Shown: positions 9,601 to 19,220, counted from the first letter of the stretch. The stretch is DNA of 19,641 nt from Zygnema cylindricum (GCA_037447655.1 JBBHKE010002206.1:47021-66661), one strand, 5' to 3'. Translations and numbers: made by a program. Notes: generated by a model from the sequence alone, not told the origin.

Positions 9601-12600
9601 ATACAGGTAAGTATTACAACAAAGTAATTAGAAAATATTCTAAGTCTTTTAGTCTCCTCTCACAGCCCTATCTACTGAATTAAAGATTTCAATGTTCAAC
9701 ACAAGACCCACTTTGCCGCGAGTAATCATCATTATTTTACAAAAACGTGTACATTGTTCATTTTTTTGTACAATTACGACATACTTACAGGAACATGGGC
9801 ATATCCCATGTACATAAAAACCCTGCGGTTGTTACTAACCTTGATCTCATAACATTTTAGTACTTACTTTCACAAGTATTTCGAACGAGAGAGAGAGGCA
9901 AAGGATGAATTGGGTTGTGAGAGCCGTCTTTGGATGTCATAGAGGATAATCTAGTCATCTGTTCTGGGATACAGGATTTAATATAAGCTATTAATCATGC
10001 ATGGAAAAAAAAAATAATAATACTAAAAACAAAACGCACCTCCGAGTTACTTGGCCAAACAAGAGACTTGCATCTTTTTTCCTGTTATCTCTTGAGTAAA
10101 CAATTTAGAACCTCGTATTTAACTGTCTTCAACGGTAGCAAATCCCTTAACTGATTTCTGTCTACCCGTGTTTACGAATTGTAGAATGTATGAGTATCGG
10201 ATCCCTTTAAAGCACATATTGGGAACTCCAATAAAATCATAAAAAGGTTCACTCTTTCAATAAACAATTTTTAAAAATGTCACCTTTTTCTTGGATGCAG
10301 GTTTGGTTAAGTTTTATGGACATTGAATCCACGAATGACGAGATTGCAAACGGTACCTATCGTTTGTTTGCTGTGACCATTAATGGAGAGTATGTAAGTC
10401 ATCAATTTTTCCTATCCTACATGCATCGTAGAGTGCGGAAATTTTTCTCTTTCAAAAAATAACGCAGAGATGTCTTTTCTGTTGCATTGGCAATTATGAC
10501 AAGAATACCATCCATGTGATCCTTTCCGAGTAGAGGTTGATCTGGCTTCTGTAAGTAATAGCTAGAACATAGTGAGCCCCGGGGGCATCCAATTTTTGCA
10601 GGTTTTGACCAGGTTTAATGTTCCGGAGAACTATGCAAGTTTTTCATTTGAGTACAGTGTTTACTCTTTATATAGCAACATCACAATCGAGTTCATACCC
10701 CTTTACGGAAGTCCATATATAAACTCAATAGCGGTGAGTTTCAACTCTATTTGGTTATGCGAGGCACAATGCACCATAACGAGTGTGGATAGAATACTAA
10801 TGCAAAAGCAATAGTTAATGCCAAGTACGTATGCATTATTCTTGTCCAATTATATTCCTAAGGGTACTTTTTATGGTTCACTAAATTATGTGGAGGCAGC
10901 AAAACAATTACAATTGAAACAAGTACGAGCCATAATTGTTACAGTTATGTTAAACAGGTAGAAGAAAATAACATCCTGCTTGCTTTGCCCTTGCTTCGGG
11001 GGGGATGGGGGAGTAGTGTCCGATAATTGCTAATTAATGAACCATCTGAGTGTATAACCGAAACTGATTGGTGAAACAGAGGGTATGCGATACTATTTTT
11101 AGAGCTTCAACACCGTCAATAAGAAGAAGCCTCCTTTGGCTTTGTGATGTTGGGAAAAGACACTCACTTTCTGTCCTTGTTCATAACATAATCCAGAACA
11201 GCGGGAACTTTCTCATTTCAGGCAAAGAAAAACTTTCTTTTAGAGCCCCAGTAATTACAACCGTCGAACCAAAACGGCCCAGCAATATATTGAATTCTAC
11301 ACATTGCTTGATTATTAAGAAAAGTTATGGTGCCAGCCGTCAGATGTTTCTTCAACAAGAGGTAAGACAAGCCTGGCCCACATCATGTTTTTCTTTGTTT
11401 TCAGGTAATTCCGACTCCTAGCCAATACAGAAACAATCTAAACAACGCGGGACTTCTCGGTAACCGTCGACGGGAAAACTTTGGAGGTTATCGAGTCCTC
11501 GACTCTCTCGGACGTTCATGGGAAACCGACAACGCTACTTTTGCAGTCGGTTTAAATTCAAGCATTATCACAACATCCTCGTCGATAAATGGCGCAAACT
11601 CGACCCCCGACTACCTCTCACCCCATCTCTACCAAACAGCTCGAAAAATGGGTGTATCAGTGAACGGAACCGCAAGTCCAATTACGGGACGAGTGAGAAC
11701 TTCGGGGTATAATTATTTTGTTCTATTGCGGCCTCATTTTTCGGAGAATACTCTAAGTCCTATTACTGGACAAGTGAGAACCTTGGGATATAATAATTTA
11801 GTTCTATTGCGGTTTCATTTTTCGGAGATAGAGTATTCGGAAGTCGGAGACAGGATTTTGGACATTTATGTCGACGGAAAGGTGAGATCACGGTTCCATC
11901 TTGGGATCGAATATTTAGCGGTGGGAAGTTAAAACATTCATTATTTCAGTGGTCAAATATTCGTCAGCCTTTCCCTTTGATTTACCCTTACAGAATAGAA
12001 ATTGGTAACGAAATGTCCGTGGTGGAAAATGATTTTTGATCATTTTCGGTTTTTTTTTTTTTTTCACTTTTTTAACCTGCAGTTGGTATCGTCAGGTCTG
12101 GATATAATAGCTGAGGCTGGGCCCCTAACTGCCTTTTACAAGGACTTAGTGGTCCAAGCAAATCCAGAAAGAGATAATGTCACATACGCTATTTACGGTA
12201 ACACAACAAGTCGACATCCAGAACCAATATTGAGTGCGTTTGAAGCTTTTTCTATTTGGAATAACTTAACATTCCCCCGGGCTCCCAATGGTACACGTTG
12301 CTATAACCAACACCCCTCGAACTGCTGAATTAAGTCCTTTCCCTTTGTGTGAGTTATCCACGAAAGGCAGGTTGTAAACATGGCCTGTTTTGTGGTACTT
12401 GGTTGTTGTTCATTGTTTTGAAGTTTATGAGGTTCATATTTGTTTTGAAATTGTATAATTTCTTCTCAGGCTTCAAAACATTTAAGCTAGGTGAAATAGT
12501 GAGCATGGCTTATTAAATCAGTTCATGAAAATACGAGCCTATACATTTTTGACTCATTTGTGCTGAGTTTTTCAAACTATGTACGTGGTTGTAATGTGCA

Positions 12601-15600
12601 CAATCGGGGTAAAAGGTTTTGGTGACAGTTGAAAAACAGACCCGGGGAGCTCATTCCAGGAAAATAAACCAACTCATTATCTCTGTGATTTATTAGTAGG
12701 CGGCTGCACAACTATTATCGTAGGTGACTCAGGTAAAACAACTACACAGAAAAATTGCACAGTAGACTGGGAAAGGGCCTCGTTTAATATTTGCTATTCA
12801 TTTGAGTTGGGGTTTCAGGAACTGTTCGGATTAATTGCGGTTCATTCACAGAATATGTGGACCCTATTGGGAAGGTGTGGGAGGCTGACTCATATTTTGA
12901 AGGAGGAGAGGCGGTAACAGCCCCTCAGTCGTACTTCAATATGCTTGCAAATAATGGAAATTATGGGATTTTCTTATCGACAACTTATAGACGGTGGTCT
13001 AGTGGAATAAACAATTCTTACGTCATTCCTCTGTCAGAAACTCCTGGCCTCTTTTGGGTAAGTTTTGCTTCGGTAATTCACGTTTTGGAGCTCTCGTTTT
13101 TGTGCTTGTTTCGTCTTTTGAGTGCAATTATCACCATTTCATTTCTTTAGAGAGTCAGAAAGATATTAAATGTCGATCACATTCAAGTGTTTAAATTTTC
13201 ATGTCCAGATATTCAATGTTTAATTATTGGAAACTGAATTAGAATTCAAATTTGGTTAATATTGTAGGTACGAATTTATTTCGCGGAGTTCGAGTACACC
13301 ACCACCAACGCTCGCACTTTCTCGGTGTACCTGGACGGCTTTCAGGTAAAAGACAATATTCTCCTGAACGTGAGGACTAGGAACACTCTTGAACAGATGA
13401 AGGAACGTTCATTTGCATGAAAGGCTGTTTTGACACCGTTGTTTTTCTGCATGCAGGTGGTCGATAATTTTTTTATCGACTCACTTGACAGTGGGTATTA
13501 TTATGAATTTTCCCTTCCTATTCTTGGTCCAAACCTCACAATTACATTTGTACGGTTATCAGGCGATCCATATATCAATGGTATCGAGGTCAGTTCACAA
13601 TCTACCAAAGCGTTCTCTCATTCATTCTCATTGGCTGTAATACCATTCTAAAAATCGGAATTTACAAAACTGCACGAGTTGAAGTGCAGAGGACATTTTT
13701 TTTGTGTGGGTTTTTTCCCACACTGATAGAACATTTTCCGCGCTACTTTGCACATGTGAAACATAACAGTCCTCCTAAAAATTGAAATGATGCTGTTTTT
13801 TCTTTTCCAGGTGATGCCTCAACTCGGTGGCAGTCCATACCAACAAAATTTTCAGTCAAAAGAAATTCTCCGATTGGCACATCGCTTTAACCTCGGAGGA
13901 ACAGATGTGGCTGACTCTGAAGGTCGCAGATGGCGAATGGATTATTCAACCAATTACACGAATCCGGATACCATAGTTTCTAATGTATTGTCAGAAATTG
14001 CGATACCGTCTGAGCTTGGGAGTGTGCCCTCTACCATTTATCAGACGCAGCGAAAACTTCAGGAAGAATATAATTCGGCCGATGGCCTAACAGGGTCATT
14101 TTATGCATCGTATGGGAGCACGTTTCTCGTCCGCCTTCATTTTGTAGAAACAGATTATGTGAACACAGGAGATCGTGTGCTGGACATTAAACTAAATGGT
14201 CAGGTGAGTTTAAATTGAATGGTGGCAAAATGTAAAACTTTTGCTAGACAGCTTGATTTCTACAGGAGGAAGGATAAAGTGTGCACAATTCAGTCTTCGA
14301 ATGGTATGCACCCGTGCAAAACTCATGAGGTTGGGATAAGTGATACTAGAAATAAACGTAAAAGTGAAGGGTTTTTGAGTGTTGAATCTTTTTTTTTAAC
14401 TGTGTATATCGCTCAGCATAATAGTTATCATCGGTTGTACCTGATTGACAGCTATGTCCGTAGGTACACCGTGAATTATTATGAAAGGAATTATTAGCGT
14501 GCGGCTAATATTTGTGTTATAAATTCTAATACAGTCCCGAATGACGTGGCTGAAATCGTTCAAAGAATAAACGTTAAGAAAAAAGAAATTGGTCCCACGG
14601 CAATAAGAAGGGGCACCGAATTAATGTTTGTCTTCTAGGTTAATTTCTCTTTTTGTCTATGTACACATTATTAAGCAGAGGATGTGAAAAACATGTTGTG
14701 TGTCGGTAGAGAAGCTTTGGATGAAGGTTAGGCTTTGAAAAGTCTAATCTAGGACTGTGAAACATCGTAAATTTTAACTTTGTGTAAGGACTAGTGCTAA
14801 ACATCAAATCCTTCTAAAGCAAAGTAACATCTCATACATCAATGGTACACAGACATGAGAAAGAATCGCTAGATCAGTGAAAGCAATTTTTGTACTGTAA
14901 ATCTACCAGAATTATCCTTACATTTTATAGAATTGTAGCTATCTATGATTTTTTGTTATGGAGTCAACAAATATTATAGCCACGAAAGGTTGTTAATTGC
15001 ATTCAATGTCACCCAAAATGTGAACGCAGCTTGTTTATTCCGGGCTCGACATAGTGAAAGAGGCGGGCTTTGCAACTGCGTTGTATAAAACTTTCACAGT
15101 TGCAAAAGATGCAAACACCGACTTAATCCGCATCTCCATTCTGGCCAGTAACACCTCTCGAGTGAAGGAGCCAAAGCTCAACGGTCTCGAGATTCTTGCC
15201 ATATTGCCGGGACCCTCAATCAGTTCCACTAGTAAGGCTCCTCCTTCTCCAGTGCCTGATAAGATCAAAATACGTTGTATAACTCTCTCCCGACGTGCCC
15301 CAAAAGGATATGGAATATATCATTTTTGTATATTGAATATATAGTTTTGTCTCCTTTTCCTGTCAGGTTCCAACAAAATGGCAGCAGGCGTGATTGCCGG
15401 CATAGCAGCGGGAGCCGCCCTCCTTTCTCTCGTTTTGTTGGGAATCGCGCTGCTGCTCTTCTTTCGCCAAAGACGTCTTTCCCGCGAACTCGACTCTGAA
15501 CAAATTGCAAAAGGACCAGGTAGGTCATGAAAGCGCCAATCAACCATCGTCAGACGGTCTCAGGTTTGCACAAAAACTGCAGCAGAAAAGGGAAACGGAC

Positions 15601-17905
15601 AACATGGTTGTGTTTCTAAGAGCAATTAATTATACGATTGTTTTGGTTACAGGTGGGGCTGAATTGTTAGCTCGATTGCAGCAGCGTCGGGTGCGACCTA
15701 TCCCTCTCGCAGTGGTTCGTTCAGCCACAAATGACTTCTCCGAGGACATGTCTTTAGGAATGGGAGGCTATGGGACTGTTTATCGTGCGGAAATCGAGGG
15801 ACAGAAGGTGGCTGTGAAACGTGCAATAAATGCGTCTCCTGCAAGCCTCCGGGAATTTGTCCAGGAGGTGGGTTTTTTGTGTATACGCAGTAAATGTGCA
15901 ATAATATGCAGTATGTAAGCCAGCTGAGGATGAAGGAGCATGGAGAGAGGAAAAGGTATGTTGTGGGATGGAAAATGAGGCTGGCGTTTGTCGGGCATGC
16001 AGGTGGAACTGATATCGCAGCTGAATCATGTGAACCTGGTGCGTCTGATAGGCTTCTGTACGGAAAAAGGCGAACAAATTTTTGTGATGGAGTACATGGC
16101 ACAAGGAACTTTGGCCAACCATTTACAGGGTAGGCAAAAAAAATGACTTGCTTTGTGGACAATAACTTGACTTGACTTACTTGGCTTGATTTAGTAGAAA
16201 AGAAAGAGAACTTACGACAGGCGGCATAACAAAACTTGAAAATGTTTCTTCTTTTTGCAGAGTCACCTGAGTGCCCTTTGACTCTGGAGCAGCGACTGAA
16301 GATCGCCCTTGGAGCCGCTCGAGGCCTTAACTATCTTCATAGTTTTGCCAAGGAGCCAATCATCCACAGGGACATAAAATCGGAAAATATTTTACTGGAT
16401 GAAAACTTCCAGGTATTCATGACAGAGGACAATATCTTTTGTGACAAAAAATCAAAAGTCTCTACTGTCATCAAATATTGACTGTGGTAGATATATGTTC
16501 CTTTAATATAATGCATCCAACTCCTCAAGTTGTGAACAACAGGGACATGGACCAAAGGAAATCAATTATATATTTCTCTTAACACAGTCTTTTTATTCTT
16601 GAATCACATCCACAGGCGAAACTGGCCGATTTTGGACTTTTGAAACGCCTCGAAACGGATGGCAATACACAAGAAACACAAAAGGTGGTTGGTACACGTG
16701 GCTATCTGGACCCCGAGTACTACACCTCCTTCTCAGTCACCACGAAGTCGGATGTATACAGGTTACAATCGGACCACATTTGCTTACATAGTCGCATTCG
16801 TCTTACCTATTTGCCTACTTGATCTCATTTTCGCTAATGTGAATCTGGGGAGGGGATGGGGCTTGGGCAGTTTTGGAGTGGTGCTTCTGGAAATACTTAC
16901 GGGTCGGACAGCTATCCTCGAGGATAAGGAGGAAGGAAATGGAGTCACGTCTTTGGTATCGTGGGTGAGTAGGTTACTCTACACCTTCCATCGGTGTCGG
17001 ACCTAATAACTTTATTTTGGTGATAGGTTTTTTGGACCCAAAATGATAAATTAGCGTTAAAACACCAATCATGCGTTATCTACGTGGCCCGAAATGAGCG
17101 GCGATGTCCTGACCATAATCAAGTGTAGTTAATACTGAAACCACTCTAACAATAATAATTCATAAACTCTAATGGTGATGGAAGGTGTAGTGAAGGGAAG
17201 GGGCATCTGTTGTCATCACAGAACGAGAGTTCATTCTCACCTGTTAAACATGTTCCAATTCAGGTTGTTGCAGAGACCTCCTAGTTATTGGTTTTTTTAT
17301 CTCATTGCAATATCGAGAATAGTGACTTCATGGAAGTCAAAAATGAGACAATGACGTTATTATCTATCTGGAACGAAAGTTTTGAAGAGTCAAACACTTA
17401 ACTGCAATTTTTAGGCAAACAGGTGTACTGAAGCGCTAACCGACCACTACCAAAAAGAAAAAAAGCCCTAAAAAACCTTTGGGTCATTTGACAGGTGAAG
17501 AAGGAAGTGAACGAGAATAAGTGGGAGCAGATACCTGACCAGCGGTTGAGAAATCAGAAAGATGAGAAGGATTTTATGGACGTGGTGACAGCTGTCACGA
17601 ACCTTGCCCTGAGCTGTGTACAACAGTTTGGTGTGGATCGTCCAGCCATGAACGATGTTCAACTCCGACTCGAAGAGATATGTGCGGGTGAAGTCGATGT
17701 GGATGTCAATGATCAGATGACAGAAAATGGTTGGGCTCTTTCCAAAGGTCCGGTTAAAGGCAACAGAGACGGTAATTCTAAAAATAGGGCATCATCTGGA
17801 AGTCAAAATTCGGGATACAGTCCATTTATTTTTGGTTCATCGGGAGTACAATCTTCCACAACAAACAACAGCTTGTATGAAATGAGTGGTGTTGTGCCAA
17901 GATAA
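487..17905 (+). CDS. Multi-malectin receptor-like Ser/Thr kinase, 5'-partial, 23 exons
   Basis: Predicted single-pass membrane receptor kinase. Malectin-like folds would face the cell wall and bind a glycan or peptide ligand; the cytosolic kinase would signal. Exons: 487-697, 5009-5241, 5836-5913, 6436-6567, 6729-7139, 7602-7809, 8221-8447, 10301-10393, 10602-10733, 11405-11881, 12083-12290, 12819-13057, 13268-13345, 13457-13588, 13811-14203, 15030-15231, 15367-15519, 15653-15867, 16003-16129, 16261-16412, 16616-16761, 16871-16964, 17495-17905. They total 4752 nt, divisible by three, with GT-AG ends and matching phases throughout and no internal stop. The start codon, signal peptide and first module's four upstream exons lie beyond the left edge. 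The three complete modules are 354, 379 and 348 residues, each the size of a two-fold malectin-like domain like that of CrRLK1L receptors. Exons were assigned by alignment between modules; no transcript supports them. A single-gene reading is favoured, but the 487-697 exon might belong to a separate fragment. Confidence 0.88.
2003..2614 (+). pseudogene. Decayed retroelement coding remnant (zinc-binding and nuclease-like tail)
   Basis: Protein-like sequence continues through three segments in two frames. At 2003-2345 there is an [12 protein letters not shown] stretch followed by [17 protein letters not shown] and [11 protein letters not shown], a Cys/His pattern suggestive of zinc binding. From 2347 another frame gives [11 protein letters not shown] and [11 protein letters not shown]. 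About 2506-2614 returns to the first frame with [18 protein letters not shown] and a stop. The order Cys/His cluster, then R-x-D...E-V, then K..Y...F-x-P-x-A-x-E resembles the region after reverse transcriptase in some plant and algal retroelement-type proteins that end in a restriction-like nuclease domain. That family assignment is from memory of general pattern and is tentative. No reverse transcriptase core was found nearby. Confidence 0.4.
2900..2922. repeat. Short telomere-like repeat (AACCCTAAA)
   Basis: Two adjacent ACCCTAAAAA units followed by ACC resemble the plant telomere unit CCCTAAA, with extra A residues. It is too short to be an interstitial telomere array and may be chance or a trace of break repair. 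No associated feature was seen. Confidence 0.4.
3136..3352 (-). repeat. Downstream LTR of the TRIM
   Basis: This copy starts (minus strand) TGTTGACGTACGTG and ends near TTTACA. It contains TATATAA at about 3283-3289 (minus strand) and a tRNA-like core at 3187-3257. It is similar over its whole length to the partner LTR at 3420-3641, with scattered substitutions and small indels, so the insertion is not recent. Confidence 0.8.
3187..3257 (-). other. tRNA-like cloverleaf in the downstream LTR
   Basis: The 71 nt can be split 7-2-4-7-4-1-5-7-5-5-5-7-5-7 as a tRNA. The acceptor stem GAGCTGG pairs with CCGGCTC through all seven positions (one G-U) and the D stem GCAC pairs with GTGC. The anticodon stem TTCGC/GTGAA encloses AGATTAA. 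The T loop is TTCAAAT. Position 33 is not T, so decoding function is unlikely. Confidence 0.7.
3407..3419 (-). other. Primer binding site of the TRIM (initiator Met tRNA type)
   Basis: On the minus strand TGGTATCAGAGCC begins immediately after the CA end of the upstream LTR. This is the usual primer binding site of plant Copia-type and TRIM elements. Confidence 0.85.
3420..3641 (-). repeat. Upstream LTR of the TRIM
   Basis: The LTR spans 222 bp and on the minus strand runs from TCTTGACGTACGTG to CTTAACA. It carries a TATA-like TACATAA at about 3572-3578 and a tRNA-like core at 3476-3546. The first base triplet TCT in place of TGT marks decay relative to the partner LTR. Confidence 0.8.
3476..3546 (-). 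other. tRNA-like cloverleaf in the upstream LTR
   Basis: The 71-nt core keeps a fully paired acceptor stem (GAGCTGG/CCGGCTC with one G-U), the D stem GCAC/GTGC and the anticodon stem TTCGC/GTGAA. The anticodon loop is AGCTTAA, with CTT at positions 34-36, so a Lys-like ancestor is possible. The T arm is CCAAG-TTCAAAT-CCTGG with one mismatch. It is the best-preserved of the cores together with that at 246-317. Confidence 0.7.
4439..4743 (+). mobile_element. Possible solo LTR of a different family
   Basis: The segment begins TGCTTGTC and ends near CCTAC(A), between two copies of AGTTC (4434-4438 and 4744-4748). If the element ends in CA the shared flank shrinks to GTTC, 4 bp. Inside are a TATA-like GTATATATG (4479-4487), a long purine-rich AAGAGAGA tract and a GC-rich AGGCTTCGGCC hairpin, a layout common in plant LTRs. 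No second LTR, primer site or coding region was found. The call rests on layout and short flanking repeats only. Confidence 0.3.
5258..5470. repeat. Imperfect ~109-bp tandem duplication in an intron
   Basis: Two adjacent units begin TCGACCTTTGAAATTGTC (5258) and TCGACCTTTAAAACTGTC (5367), continue through CAAATTGTGA, a T-rich run, a CACAAG/CACAAAG-CT block and GACTGCT-like sequence, and both end near GGATGTT or AAATGTT. Substitutions throughout show an old duplication. It lies in the first intron of module 1 and does not touch the splice sites. Confidence 0.75.
5568..5751 (-). mobile_element. Solo LTR of the tRNA-like TRIM family, - orientation
   Basis: On the + strand this segment starts TGTTAACAATCC and ends CAATTCAAGA. 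It matches the TRIM LTR in order: the TGTTAA end, the tRNA-like block with TTCGAGC B-box and GGTGGCGCA A-box on the minus strand, GTGTACAAC..TTATACCCCGATATTGAACG, and a TCAAGA end. It is bounded by a perfect 5-bp repeat CCTTG (5563-5567 and 5752-5756), which supports retroelement insertion. The tRNA-like part is more diverged here: the D stem GCGC/GCGC is kept but the anticodon and acceptor stems no longer pair well. Confidence 0.75.
7205..7250 (-). repeat. Possible decayed fragment of the TRIM-family LTR
   Basis: The + strand has CTACCACT, then TGTGGGTTCAAATTTAGTGTGGA. This recalls CTACCACTGTGCC and TGGGTTCAATTTTATG..TTTAGTGTGGA of the LTR at 3420-3641. Only these blocks match, with a deletion between them and no target-site duplication, so chance similarity is possible. 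Confidence 0.25.
8448..10300 (+). other. Large intron (1.85 kb) within module 2
   Basis: It runs from GTAAGT to GATGCAG. It contains a two-unit tandem repeat (8623-8662), an A-rich stretch about 8720-8940, and a segment about 9270-9560 with clearly more CG dinucleotides than its surroundings that is open on both strands. Around 9050-9140 and 9560-9620 short GTACT/AGTAC motifs recur, but I found no convincing terminal inverted repeat. The rest is AT-rich with nothing recognised. Confidence 0.7.
8623..8662. repeat. Two-copy 20-bp tandem repeat
   Basis: The 20-bp unit TGTTGACTAGTATGGTAGTA is present twice in perfect tandem (8623-8642, 8643-8662) inside the large intron, a recent slippage or duplication. 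Confidence 0.9.
11675..11836 (+). repeat. In-frame 81-bp tandem duplication in an exon
   Basis: Two 81-bp units (11675-11755 and 11756-11836) encode [20 protein letters not shown] and [20 protein letters not shown], each continuing with HFSE and three or four further residues. Units are about four-fifths identical at the DNA level by eye. The second unit carries the canonical strand [11 protein letters not shown], which corresponds to LLRLHF in module 1 and LVRLHF in module 3. The first has a Pro in that strand (LLRPHF) and breaks off into NTL. Modules 1 and 3 have a single copy. Confidence 0.9.
12819..15231 (+). other. Malectin-like module 3 (exons 12819-13057, 13268-13345, 13457-13588, 13811-14203, 15030-15231)
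   Basis: This membrane-proximal module has 348 residues. The first fold reads [57 protein letters not shown] and [14 protein letters not shown], the closest of the three to the general malectin pattern (opening INCG, F-A-E strand, F-x-V-Y-x-x-G strand, closing P-x-I-N-x-I-E). The second fold has [70 protein letters not shown] and KLNGLEIL. It is followed by a short Ser/Thr/Pro linker to the transmembrane exon. The intron at 14204-15029 (826 bp) is AT-rich with no recognised feature; the T-rich and GT-rich open frames in it are taken as chance. Confidence 0.87.
15367..15519 (+). other. Transmembrane exon
   Basis: A phase 1-1 exon of 51 codons. It begins SSNKM, then gives [20 protein letters not shown] followed by GIALLLFF and the basic stop-transfer stretch RQRRLSREL. 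That is one clear membrane span of about 26 residues with the positive side inside, placing the malectin modules outside and the kinase in the cytosol. The symmetric phase matches that of the malectin modules, so exon loss or gain here would keep the frame. Confidence 0.92.
15653..17905 (+). other. Cytosolic RD-type Ser/Thr kinase domain and C-terminal tail
   Basis: Six exons (15653-15867, 16003-16129, 16261-16412, 16616-16761, 16871-16964, 17495-17905) encode a complete RLK/Pelle kinase. The juxtamembrane segment holds [13 protein letters not shown]. The glycine loop is [10 protein letters not shown] and the ATP lysine is in [24 protein letters not shown], the catalytic loop HRDIKSEN, the metal-binding ADFGL, the P+1 loop [28 protein letters not shown] and DRPAM follow in order. 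All catalytic residues are present, so activity is expected. The loop and GYLDPEYY motifs recall the LRR-VIII-1 and CrRLK1L kinases; I cannot place it further by eye. The tail of about 80 residues is rich in Ser, Asn and Gly. The donor at 16762 (GTTACA) is weak but required to form the Ser of SFG. Intron 16965-17494 shows no recognised feature. Confidence 0.93.
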
Positions 17906-18268
17906 TCTTGGACAACATCGCAAAATCTTCATTTGAGAGCAATTTAGTTTGAAAACAACGTTTCACCGACGTCTTTATTGTAAAGTGGAGCCAGATGTTA
18001 TAGAAGTAATGGGAGTGTTCCTTTAGACGCAAGGTTTGATCAGATCTGAGCTATTGTCAACAAACCTGCCGCTAGGCTGAACAAAGAGGGTATTACAGTT
18101 TTCGAACCTCCATTCCAAATAAGGTCGAGGGCTTCACCGTTGCAGGCATGAATATGTTGATGATTCCCATGGTCCCATTGTTGTTGAAAACTTGAAACTT
18201 TTATTGTATAGACTACACTTACAACTTCCTCACGATAGGGAAGATTACCGTCTCTTTCATTCTCCTTG

Positions 18269-18342
18269 AGATGTTACAAGGGATGGTAGGATTTTGCATT
18301 GTGTGAGATGTTGGAAGGGGTGGTAGGCTTTTGCATTATGTA
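18269..18342. repeat. Two-copy ~37-bp tandem repeat
   Basis: The units start GAGATGTTACAAGGGATGG and GAGATGTTGGAAGGGGTGG and both continue GTAGG-TTTTGCATT. Several substitutions separate them. Boundaries are approximate. It lies about 370 bp after the stop codon. Confidence 0.75.
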
Positions 18343-19110
18343 AACTTTGACTAATTATGGAAGTTGTTTTTTGCATGTTTTACTAAGCATGTTAAATCGT
18401 ACATATGGCATCATAGTTTCGTTCTTGTTTGAAGTTTTGTGTGGGTATATGTTTTATTTAGGACTGTGTTTGTCTTTCTGTGTTTTAGGTAGTTATTGTT
18501 TGTAGCTTTATGTATGTATGTTTTTTCTTCTGGGAGTTTGCTTAAGTACGAAAGTTTTGTCTGACGCTTTGTGTATAGCAAGAATTGATGTGTGAGAGAA
18601 ATACTTGGTTAAATAGAAACGCATTTGGCCAAGGTGAAAATTTTGTGTTTTGTGGGTGATGGTGTTTGTTGTATTGGTGGAAGTTTTATCCATTGTGAGT
18701 CCAATTTTGCTTCCTCTTGTAGAGGTGGTGAGTTGGCGTACTCCAGTTTATGTGTGATCTTTCATTTGGTGTCACGACTTCCTTCAAAAAAAACATTTTA
18801 TGTTAGGGTTCTAAGTTAACAGTTTTGAGAAAGGAACATAGGCCTAGGGAAATATGAGATGGAGGGCCCAAAAGAAATATTTTGATCCCATGCATATGTA
18901 TAGGGGGATCATAGGTATAGATAGGTGATAGGAGAACATCATCTCCCAGAAGGGGGTAACAGATAAGCATAGGGGAACAGGTCGTGGAGAAATGGGTTTT
19001 TAAGGATAAAAAGGCTCCGCCTCACAACCAAGAGCAGTGTAGATCGGTTGGTTTTATGCGATCTTGGGCGGTACCTTCGGTACGGATGAACCTACCCGAT
19101 ATATTTTTGC

Positions 19111-19220
19111 GACGTCACGGAGTCACACGTGCGGAGTCCCACGGACGATTCCATGACAAAAAGTATTGAAATCATGACAAAAGAAATGAGGTTGTTTGTG
19201 GTTGAAAAGTGACACGTGGC
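19111..19220. promoter_or_regulatory. Cluster of ACGT-core motifs (G-box/ABRE-like)
   Basis: Three ACGT-core elements lie within 110 bp: GACGTCAC (19111-19118), CACGTG (19126-19131) and ACACGTGGC (19212-19220). The last matches the usual abscisic-acid response element/G-box bound by plant bZIP factors. A TATA-like GATATATATTG follows near 19277. Together they could be the promoter of a gene right of the window. No transcript start or coding sequence confirms it. Confidence 0.3.

Larger units (their letters stand above)
8221..12290 (+). other. Malectin-like module 2 (exons 8221-8447, 10301-10393, 10602-10733, 11405-11881, 12083-12290)
   Basis: A complete module of 379 residues, the longest of the three. 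The first fold opens [16 protein letters not shown], continues with [28 protein letters not shown] and [10 protein letters not shown], and ends [15 protein letters not shown]. Its second exon is 93 nt against 78 nt in modules 1 and 3, adding five residues around EIANGTY. The second fold has [51 protein letters not shown] and [19 protein letters not shown], and includes an internal repeat of 27 residues. The exon-4 acceptor is TTTTCAG at 11404. Internal introns of note: 8448-10300, 10734-11404 (no feature recognised) and, after the module, 12291-12818 (no feature recognised). Confidence 0.85.

Noticed and set aside
14219-14497. Open frame directly after module 3 exon 4
   Set aside because: It starts within the intron just after an in-frame stop, and the exon-5 acceptor at 15029 gives a clean continuation of the module instead.
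15698-16162. Minus-strand open frame of 154 codons opposite the kinase
   Set aside because: It is the antisense shadow of kinase exons and their intron, and shows no domain of its own.
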